DNA of 64,000 bases, taken from positions 806,001 to 870,000 of the forward strand of contig NZ_WVNW01000001.1 of the NCBI RefSeq assembly GCF_013179285.1. The letters run 5' to 3'. Below are positions 57,841-64,000 of the stretch, in pieces (position 1 is the stretch's first letter; every line of letters starts with the position of its first letter). A model generated the notes under the pieces. The model was not told the DNA's origin and did no database searches. It saw nothing but the letters and a program-made list of their open reading frames with translations. The DNA is from Roseobacter sp. HKCCD6576-2. GTDB taxonomy: Bacteria; Pseudomonadota; Alphaproteobacteria; Rhodobacterales; Rhodobacteraceae. Position numbers and translations under genes: made by a program.

Positions 57841-58099
57841 CTTATCGCGCCTTCAAGAACTACCAGCAGAGCCATGAAAAAAGGTCGCGGGGGTTTGTGG
57901 CAATTCTTTAACGCATCTTGGACCATCTTGGGGAGGCAGGCGTCCATACGCAGGTATTGGGCGCTTGGTCATTATTGGCTGTCTTCGATCCCCAGTTTTT
58001 CGACGACATTGCCATAGTTTTGCCAGGACATCGTGCAAAACGATCTGAAAAACGTTTCGGAGCGGCCGGTGGACGTCGACCAATCTATGGACCTTTGTC

Positions 58100-58756
58100 A
58101 TGTTTCGGAATGACGCGGCGCTTTTTGAGTTTCGCGGGCCATGGGGCGTGCCGGTGCAAATTGGCAGCAGTCTGCTGCTTTTGATCCTGATTTTCCTGTT
58201 GTTTAGCAGCACGGTGCAGGAGCTTTACTACGACTTCCTGTTCCTCGTGATTTTGCTGGTGTCGATCTTCTTGCACGAATTGGGCCATGCCTGGGGTGCT
58301 TTGATCCAAGGCCAGCCGGTGCGACGGATCATGATTTATGGTGGTGGCGGGTTCTGCGAAAGGGACCGCCCGGCACCGTCTTATGAGGAAGAGTTGATTG
58401 TCGCCATGGGGCCGATTGTGACGGCGGTTCTATGGGCCGGTGCGGTTTTGATCGGGCCGTTCCTGCCGCCAGGCGATCTGGCCTGGGCGGTTCATATCTG
58501 CGCGCTTGTGAACTTTTTTCTGTTGATCTTCAACATGCTGCCGGTGATGCCCCTGGATGGCGGGAAACTGCTTCATCTGGGCTTGCAGCGTGTGATGCGT
58601 TTGGAACACGCCACCCGGCTCTGCGGGGCGGTTGGTCTCGTCACCGCCGTTCTATGGCTGCCGCTGATGATCTTCAGTTTTCATCACTGGGGGCTGCTTT
58701 TGCTCTTCGTTCCACCGATTTTGATCCATTGGCGAATGCTGCGCCGCGCCGCCTAG
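58100..58756 (+). CDS. M50-family site-2-protease-like zinc peptidase
   Basis: A 218-residue polytopic membrane peptidase of the S2P family without PDZ or CBS domain. The zinc motif is HELGH (residues 59-63) in the membrane segment SIFLHELGHAWGAL, and the third ligand Asp153 is in MPLDGG. Such proteases cut transmembrane substrates, for example anti-sigma factors. No anti-sigma or sigma gene is adjacent. ATG 58100 matches its paralogue's start closely in alignment. Confidence 0.9.
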   Translation: MFRNDAALFEFRGPWGVPVQIGSSLLLLILIFLLFSSTVQELYYDFLFLVILLVSIFLHELGHAWGALIQGQPVRRIMIYGGGGFCERDRPAPSYEEELIVAMGPIVTAVLWAGAVLIGPFLPPGDLAWAVHICALVNFFLLIFNMLPVMPLDGGKLLHLGLQRVMRLEHATRLCGAVGLVTAVLWLPLMIFSFHHWGLLLLFVPPILIHWRMLRRAA

Positions 58757-58768
58757 CGCGGCACCGCT

Positions 58769-61018
58769 TCAAAACACGAAGTCGAAACGCCGATTGAGCG
58801 GCAGGTCGCGCACCCGTTCACCCGTCAAATCATAGATCGCATTGGCCAGCGCCGGCATCGAAGGCGGCGTTGAGGGTTCGCCCACACCGCCGATATGGTG
58901 CTGCGTTTCGAGAATGCGAACCTCGGTCTCCGGCACCTGATGGATACGGAGCGCGTCATAGTCGGGGAAGTTATACTGATCGACCTCGCCGCCCGAGAAA
59001 CTGATCTCGCCCATCACGGCAGCGGTGAGGCCATAGACCAGACCAGACACCATCTGCTGTTCGATAATGCCGGGGTCGAGCGCTGTGCCGACATCGCAGG
59101 CGATCCAGGCGCGATCCATGGAGATGACACCATCCTGGTCGCTGACCTCCATCGCAATGGCGACAGGTGTGTGGAAGGAGAAGGTCATCGCCACGCCGCG
59201 CCCGATACCGTCGGGTGTCTCACCCGACCAATTCGCCATATCGGCCACAGCCTCCAGCACGCCCGCCGAGGCGGCATGTTCGCCGCGGGCCAGTTCCAGG
59301 CGGAAGGCCAGGGGGTCGCGGCCTGCTGCATGGGCCATCTCGTCGATGAAGCTTTCCATGAAGAAGCCGTTGATCGAATTGCCGACCGAGCGCCAGAAGC
59401 CGATTGGCACGGCGAGATCGGTCAGATGGCCTTGGACCCGGTAATTGGGGATCGCATAGGGCTGATTGAACATCCCCTCCACATGGCCTTTGTCGGGGCC
59501 GGGCGGCGAGAAGCCAGCGATCCGCATCAAAGACTGCTGCGTGACGGAGGGCGCGGCCATGCGGCCATCAAGCGTATGGGCGAAGCCTTCACGGATCACG
59601 CCGCGCATCCGGGCGGCAGCGGCCGGGCGATAGAAGTCGTGGCGCATATCTTCTTCGCGCGACCAGGTGACTTTTACCGGTGTGTCGGGGATCTCACGGG
59701 CCACCCGGGCGGCCAAGACGGCGTAATCGAACTCGCCCCGGCGCCCAAAGCCGCCGCCAAGATAAGTCACATGACAGGTGACCTGTTCAGGGTCGAGTCC
59801 AACGGCTTCAGCGGCTTTTTGTTCCGCGAGGATCGGGGCTTGGGTCCCGCACCAGAGCGTCAGCGCGTCGCTGGAATAGATCGCCGTGGCATTCATCGGC
59901 TCCATCGTCGAATGGGCCAGCCAGGGCATGGTATATTCCGCCTCGATCTGGATGTCCGATTGCAGAGGAGACTCATCCGCGTCGCCGTCATTGCGGAGGG
60001 TGGAGTTTGGTTCGTTGTCGAGGCTGGCGCGGATCACCTGCATCAGTTCTTCTGAGGTTTCGGGGTAGGGGGCGGGGCCCCATTCGATCTCCACTGTTTC
60101 GGCGGCTTGGATCGCAATCCAGGTGTTGTTGGCGACAACCGCGATGCCGGTGCCGAGATCAATCACCCTCTCCACGCCCGCCATGGCCTCGGCGGCGCTG
60201 GCATCGAAGCGCAGGATCTCGCCACCAAGGCGCGGTGACATGCGGACGGTGGCAAACTTCATTCCCTCCAGCCGGACATCCGAGCCGAACATGGCGGTGC
60301 CAGTAGATTTGCGGAGCATATCCGTGCGCGGCATGGATTGGCCGAGATAGCGCCAATTGGCCTTGGACCGCAGTTCGATGCCGCGCGTGATCGGTTCGAT
60401 CTCTGCGGCGGCTTCGGCCAGATCGGTATAGGGGATCGGGGTGCCATCGGGCGGGATCACTGCCCCGCCTTCGGTGGCCATCGCGCTCCGCGACAGGCCA
60501 AGCCGGTCGGCGGCGGCCTGTTTCAGAGTTTCGCGGGCTGAGGCCCCGGCAAGGCGCATCTTCTCATAGGCGTCCAGCATCGAGGTCGAGCCGCCGGTGA
60601 CCTGAAGCGCCGCCATTTTCGGGATGACGGTCATCGCCTCAATCATCATGTCCTGAAAGCCCGAGCGCTCGTAGTCATTCACCGGCAGGCCATGGGACAT
60701 CAGCCCGCCATTATAGTACGCCTGATCCGGCGGACCGTGTTGGACGCTGATATCCTCCCAATTCACATCCAACTCTTCGGCAACCAAAGCGGCCAGCGTG
60801 GTGTAGACGCCTTGGCCCATTTCGGCGCGGGGCGTGATGATCGTCACGCCGTCCTGGTCGATGGTGACATAGGGCGTGATCGGGTGATTGCCGTCGCCCG
60901 TCGGCAACGGATTGGGCAGCGCGCGGGCGTATTGGTAATAGCCAAAGGCGACGCCGCCCGCGATGGCGGCGGTGCCGAGCAGAAAGGTGCGGCGGGCAAT
61001 GGTTCCGAGACGGCTCAT
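58769..61018 (-). CDS. Tat-exported molybdenum hydroxylase large subunit (IorB-like)
   Basis: A 749-residue molybdopterin-binding subunit of the xanthine dehydrogenase superfamily, closest in layout to isoquinoline 1-oxidoreductase beta subunits and periplasmic aldehyde dehydrogenases. The N-terminus ARRTFLLGTAAIAGG is a twin-arginine-like signal. TPRAEMGQGVYTTLAALVAEEL, the GGGFGRRGEFDYA loop and the C-terminal GGVGEPSTPPSMPALANAI with the catalytic Glu are visible. The 2Fe-2S subunit gene lies four bases upstream. The substrate is unknown; no cytochrome acceptor gene follows. Confidence 0.9.
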   Translation of the reverse strand: MSRLGTIARRTFLLGTAAIAGGVAFGYYQYARALPNPLPTGDGNHPITPYVTIDQDGVTIITPRAEMGQGVYTTLAALVAEELDVNWEDISVQHGPPDQAYYNGGLMSHGLPVNDYERSGFQDMMIEAMTVIPKMAALQVTGGSTSMLDAYEKMRLAGASARETLKQAAADRLGLSRSAMATEGGAVIPPDGTPIPYTDLAEAAAEIEPITRGIELRSKANWRYLGQSMPRTDMLRKSTGTAMFGSDVRLEGMKFATVRMSPRLGGEILRFDASAAEAMAGVERVIDLGTGIAVVANNTWIAIQAAETVEIEWGPAPYPETSEELMQVIRASLDNEPNSTLRNDGDADESPLQSDIQIEAEYTMPWLAHSTMEPMNATAIYSSDALTLWCGTQAPILAEQKAAEAVGLDPEQVTCHVTYLGGGFGRRGEFDYAVLAARVAREIPDTPVKVTWSREEDMRHDFYRPAAAARMRGVIREGFAHTLDGRMAAPSVTQQSLMRIAGFSPPGPDKGHVEGMFNQPYAIPNYRVQGHLTDLAVPIGFWRSVGNSINGFFMESFIDEMAHAAGRDPLAFRLELARGEHAASAGVLEAVADMANWSGETPDGIGRGVAMTFSFHTPVAIAMEVSDQDGVISMDRAWIACDVGTALDPGIIEQQMVSGLVYGLTAAVMGEISFSGGEVDQYNFPDYDALRIHQVPETEVRILETQHHIGGVGEPSTPPSMPALANAIYDLTGERVRDLPLNRRFDFVF

Positions 61019-61022
61019 GGCG

Positions 61023-61487
61023 TTACGCTCCTTGAATGGTGGCAGCCGCGGTTTTGATTGCGGCGCGGATACGGTCATAGGTGCCACAGCGGCAGAGATT
61101 GCCGGCCATCGCGTCGTCGATGTCCTGATCCGTGGGGTTCGGGGTGCGGCTGAGCAGATCGGCGGCCTGCATGATCTGACCCGATTGGCAGTAGCCGCAT
61201 TGGGCCACCTGATGTTCGACCCAAGCCGCTTGCAGGGCGTGGAGATTGCCCGGTTGGCCAAGCCCTTCAATCGTGGTGACCTCGTCCCAGACATCCGCGA
61301 CCGCGATTTGGCATGCGCGCACAGCCTCGCCGCCGATATGCACGGTGCAGGCGCCGCAGGACGCAACGCCGCAGCCGAATTTGGTGCCGGTCATGCCCAA
61401 CGCGTCGCGGAGCACCCAGAGGAGCGGAACCTCTTCGGGCAGATCGATTTGATGGGTGGTGCCGTTGATTGTCAGCGGGATGGTCAT
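61023..61487 (-). CDS. 2Fe-2S subunit of the molybdenum hydroxylase (IorA-like)
   Basis: A 154-residue iron-sulfur subunit with a plant-type ferredoxin cluster ([21 protein letters not shown], shown here only as Cys at about 40, 45, 48 and 60) and a second cluster (CGYCQSGQ and CRCGTY near 100 and 134). It passes electrons from the molybdenum site. It has no signal peptide and presumably crosses the membrane bound to the Tat-directed large subunit. CAGGAGGCGCG precedes the ATG. Confidence 0.93.
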   Translation of the reverse strand: MTIPLTINGTTHQIDLPEEVPLLWVLRDALGMTGTKFGCGVASCGACTVHIGGEAVRACQIAVADVWDEVTTIEGLGQPGNLHALQAAWVEHQVAQCGYCQSGQIMQAADLLSRTPNPTDQDIDDAMAGNLCRCGTYDRIRAAIKTAAATIQGA

Positions 61488-61713
61488 GGCGCGCCTCCTG
61501 TCGGGTTTGGAGAGAAGATAGCGCGGCTGGTGTCGGGTTTCCATGACAAAATGCGCAAAGATTGTCATTTTGCCAGAAGCCGCCTGTCGCGCATCGACAT
61601 TTGAGCAATGTTTCAAACGGCTCTCGGGGGATGACGAGGTGGTGAGCGGCGTGGACAAGCCCGTCGGCTTGCGCCCTTATATGAAGGAGTGAGCCCGGAG
61701 GAGGGGTGGCCTT

Positions 61714-62499
61714 ATGACCGAGAAGATCGTGCCTGCCCGTGACAGCCTGCTTGACCGGATTGGTCGGCGCATGGCGCGCAAGCTCAACCGGCAAAGCTCA
61801 GGCTATCAACCCTATACACCCTCGGATTTCCCGACCCTCTGCCGGGTTCTGCGGCCGGGCGATGTGATCCTGATTGAGGGCAGCGAGCGGATCTCCAACG
61901 CAATCAAATATCTCACGCAATCGACCTGGTCCCATGCCGCGCTTTATGTTGGCGACGTGCTGCCAGTACCGGAGGATGGCAGCGAGCGCCCGCGTCTGGT
62001 GGAGGTGAATTTGGGTGAGGGCTGCGTTGCGGTGCCGTTGAGCAAATACCAGACCTTCAACACGCGGATTTGCCGGGCGGCAGGGTTGAATGAGGAAGAG
62101 CGCGCGCAGGTTGCGGACTTCATGATCGGCAATCTGGGGCTGCGCTATGACATGCGGAACATCTTCGATCTGGCGCGGTATTTCCTGCCAACGCCGCCGG
62201 TGCCGGTCCGCTGGCGGCGGCGGATGTTGGCCTTTGGCTCAGGCGATCCGACGCGGGCGATTTGCTCGTCGCTGATCGCGCAGGCGTTCCAATCAATCCG
62301 CTATCCGATTTTGCCGGAGCGGCGGGCGGAGAGCTCGGAATATGCGGCGCGAGAGATTTACCACATCCGACATCATTCGCTCTTTGCACCGCGGGATTTC
62401 GACCTGTCACCCTATTTCCGGGTGGTCAAACCGACACTGGAGGATGGGTTTGATTTTCGGCAGATCGAATGGGGCGAGCGCGCCGAGGCGGAACTCTAG
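61714..62499 (+). CDS. YiiX/NlpC-P60-like cysteine hydrolase
   Basis: A 261-residue protein of the YiiX/YebB-like permuted NlpC/P60 group. The His is in STWSHAALYVG (about residue 72), after LRPGDVILIEGSERIS, and the Cys is in RAICSSLIAQAF near residue 187, the reverse order to classical NlpC/P60. It may be an amidase or lipid-acting enzyme. GGAGGAGGGG precedes the ATG. A large hairpin follows the stop. Confidence 0.82.
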   Translation: MTEKIVPARDSLLDRIGRRMARKLNRQSSGYQPYTPSDFPTLCRVLRPGDVILIEGSERISNAIKYLTQSTWSHAALYVGDVLPVPEDGSERPRLVEVNLGEGCVAVPLSKYQTFNTRICRAAGLNEEERAQVADFMIGNLGLRYDMRNIFDLARYFLPTPPVPVRWRRRMLAFGSGDPTRAICSSLIAQAFQSIRYPILPERRAESSEYAAREIYHIRHHSLFAPRDFDLSPYFRVVKPTLEDGFDFRQIEWGERAEAEL

Positions 62500-62509
62500 C
62501 CCCGCAGGT

Positions 62510-62542
62510 TGCGCCGCCCGGTGATTGGCACCGGGCGGCGCA
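62510..62542. terminator. 14-bp hairpin between convergent genes
   Basis: TGCGCCGCCCGGTG (62510-62523) is exactly mirrored by CACCGGGCGGCGCA (62529-62542), loop ATTGG. It fills the gap between the YiiX-like gene and the convergent permease gene. There is no T-tract on either strand, so it may stop both transcripts by its strength or protect 3' ends. Confidence 0.6.
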
Positions 62543-62550
62543 TTAGAGAG

Positions 62551-63480
62551 TTACCGACCCCGAATACGCGGATCGAGCGCGTCGCGGAGACCGTCGCCGA
62601 TGTAGTTCACGCTCAGCACAGTCAGCGAGATCGCCATGCCGGGCCAGATCACCCGCTCAGGGTTCTGTTGCAGCCAATCGGTGGCGTCAAAGAGCAGCCG
62701 ACCCCAGGTGGGGAAATCGCTTGGGAAACCGAGACCCAGGAAAGACAGCGCGCTTTCGGTGATGATGGCGTTTGCGATGCCAAGCGTGGCCGAAACCATG
62801 ATCGGCGACATCACATTGGGCAGCACATGGCGCAGGATCATCCGGTGTGACGGCGTGCCGATGGATTTGGCCGCCAGCACAAACTCGCGTTCTTTCAGCG
62901 CCAACACGTCGCCGCGCACAACCCGCGCGGTTTGCATCCAGGAGGTGATGCCGATCACAAAGACGATCAGGATGAAAATGCCGCCCTCAGGGCCGAAGGC
63001 CGCGCGGAGTTGGTCGCGGAACAGCATGATGATGACCAAGAGCAGTGGCAGAAGCGGCATTGCCAGGAACAAATCCGTGGTCCGCATCAAAAGCCCGTCG
63101 AGCCGCTTGAAATAGCCCGCCAGCACGCCGATCAATGTGCCGAGCACCAGGCTCAGCAACATTGCTGTGAGACCCACGGCAATCGAGGTTTGCCCGCCCG
63201 CCATCATCCGGGCCAGCGTGTCGCGGCCCAATTGGTCGGTGCCCATCGGATGGGCGAGGCTTGGGCCGGAGTTGCGCGCGCGGATGTCGATATAGGTTGG
63301 GTCGATGGTCCAGACCAGCGGGCCGATAAAGACGAAGAGCAGGGCAAAGATAAAGAAGCCCAGGCCCAGCATCGCGCCCTTATGGGTTTTGAACTGGTCC
63401 CACACATCCCACCACTGGTTGCGTGGCGGGCGGTAGTCTTCGAGGCCGTCATCGGCCGGAATGATGGGGGCATCAGTCAT
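62551..63480 (-). CDS. Dpp/Opp-type ABC permease (DppC-like)
   Basis: A 309-residue inner-membrane permease with an N-terminal extension and about six segments. HPMGTDQLGRDTLARMMAGGQTSI (about 90-113) and the EAA loop (ALKEREFVLAAKSIGTP) identify the C-type subunit of peptide or nickel ABC importers. The ATG at 63480 overlaps the stop of the B-type permease by 8 bases. Binding-protein and ATPase genes would lie outside the window or elsewhere; the orphan binding protein at 35333 could be a partner, but this is only a guess. Confidence 0.93.
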   Translation of the reverse strand: MTDAPIIPADDGLEDYRPPRNQWWDVWDQFKTHKGAMLGLGFFIFALLFVFIGPLVWTIDPTYIDIRARNSGPSLAHPMGTDQLGRDTLARMMAGGQTSIAVGLTAMLLSLVLGTLIGVLAGYFKRLDGLLMRTTDLFLAMPLLPLLLVIIMLFRDQLRAAFGPEGGIFILIVFVIGITSWMQTARVVRGDVLALKEREFVLAAKSIGTPSHRMILRHVLPNVMSPIMVSATLGIANAIITESALSFLGLGFPSDFPTWGRLLFDATDWLQQNPERVIWPGMAISLTVLSVNYIGDGLRDALDPRIRGR

Positions 63481-64000
63481 AGCGGATCCTCGGGTCGAGC
63501 ACGCCATAAAGGACATCGGCGATGAGGTTGAAGAGCACGATCAACACAGCGAAAATAAAGGACACGGTTTGCACGGTCGGCACATCACCCGACTGGATCG
63601 CGATGATCAGCAACTGACCGATCCCGTTCACCTTGAAGACCTGCTCGGTGATGATGGCGCCGCCAAAGACGGCGGGCACGTTGAGTGCAATCACGGTGAC
63701 CACCGGGATCAGCGAGTTGCGCAGCACATGGACCAGAACCACGACCTTCTCGGTCAGGCCCTTGGCGCGGGCGGTGCGGACGTAGTCCTGGTTCAGGTTG
63801 TCGAGCATCGAGGCGCGCATGAAGCGGCTGATCTGGCTGGCGTTGAATAGGCCCAAGACCATGACCGGCATAATGATCTGCTTCAGTTGGACGATGAAGC
63901 TATCCCAATCGGTCACCACATGGGTTGTGTCATAGACACTGGGGAACCAGCCCAGATTGACCGCGAAGATCACGATGAACAGAACCCCGGTGAAGAAGGT
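63473..64000 (-). CDS. Dpp/Opp-type ABC permease (DppB-like), 5'-truncated by the window end
   Basis: The C-terminal 175 residues of a B-type peptide-importer permease. The frame is open to base 64000, so its start lies beyond the window. The EAA loop region MLDNLNQDYVRTARAKGLTEKVV and the end GVLDPRIRYD are typical. It overlaps the DppC-like gene, so the pair is translationally coupled. Confidence 0.93.
   Translation of the reverse strand, partial: TFFTGVLFIVIFAVNLGWFPSVYDTTHVVTDWDSFIVQLKQIIMPVMVLGLFNASQISRFMRASMLDNLNQDYVRTARAKGLTEKVVVLVHVLRNSLIPVVTVIALNVPAVFGGAIITEQVFKVNGIGQLLIIAIQSGDVPTVQTVSFIFAVLIVLFNLIADVLYGVLDPRIRYD

Noticed and set aside
58895-60055. A 386-codon plus-strand open frame opposite the molybdenum hydroxylase gene
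   Set aside because: Shadow frame; the hydroxylase motifs on the other strand are unambiguous.

Overview
The window is a gene-dense, high-GC piece of an alphaproteobacterial chromosome, most likely from a member of the Rhodobacterales (Roseobacter/Rhodobacter relatives). The evidence is a PccR-type short-chain acyl-CoA regulator beside pccB with TTTGCAAA operator boxes, a short prolyl-tRNA synthetase with no room for the editing domain, a CarD-family regulator, a SUV3-like helicase next to an S4-domain protein and a 7Fe ferredoxin, and many short lipoproteins. I see no rRNA, tRNA, CRISPR array, prophage, integrase or insertion sequence. This is mostly core genome, with a few accessory-looking genes: an RTX protein, an orphan peptide-binding protein and a molybdenum hydroxylase.

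Layout. 1-12.9 kb: the end of a 5-formyl-THF cyclo-ligase gene, a YmdB-like phosphoesterase, a DMT exporter, two convergent SLC13-type permeases around a small lipoprotein, a divergent HisA paralogue, yebC, a divergent argP/lysE pair, a second DMT exporter, a HAD-fold protein without its nucleophile, a secreted nuclease and small proteins. 12.9-25.6 kb: propionate assimilation, with pccR, a Bcr/CflA exporter, pccB, ridA, lipoproteins, pccA and methylmalonyl-CoA mutase. Propionyl-CoA is carboxylated to methylmalonyl-CoA and rearranged to succinyl-CoA; no epimerase gene is in the window. 25.6-33.2 kb: an AI-2E-family permease, an Hda-like DnaA regulator, ppk and ppx, a fasciclin protein and proS. 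33.5-41.2 kb: an all-repeat RTX protein, an orphan Tat-exported peptide-binding protein, the Lol lipoprotein-release transporter (lolC/E, lolD), a lysophospholipase-like hydrolase, an SCP2 protein and a TPR protein. 41.2-46.2 kb: helicase, S4 protein, ferredoxin, CarD. 46.2-53.3 kb: cobS/cobT, a Kef-type antiporter, a divergent Lrp/hppD pair, cobO and a D-lyxose isomerase-like protein. 53.3-64 kb: bestrophin, purD, xseA, a head-to-head pair of M50 protease paralogues of which one has lost its metal ligands, a Tat-linked molybdenum hydroxylase with its 2Fe-2S subunit, a YiiX-like hydrolase and two Opp/Dpp-type permeases, the last cut by the window end.

How the genes work together. The clearest circuit is PccR: one box array lies just upstream of pccR itself and a second lies between pccB and the divergent exporter gene, so the regulator probably controls itself, the carboxylase and the exporter. 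cobS, cobT and cobO make the adenosylcobalamin that the mutase needs. ppk and ppx make and degrade polyphosphate. No obviously new multi-gene system is present. The most interesting items are the catalytically altered paralogues (HisA-like, M50-like, HAD-like), the PccR box arrays, a CTG-initiated S4 gene, and the terminator pair around a tiny lipoprotein just before pccA.
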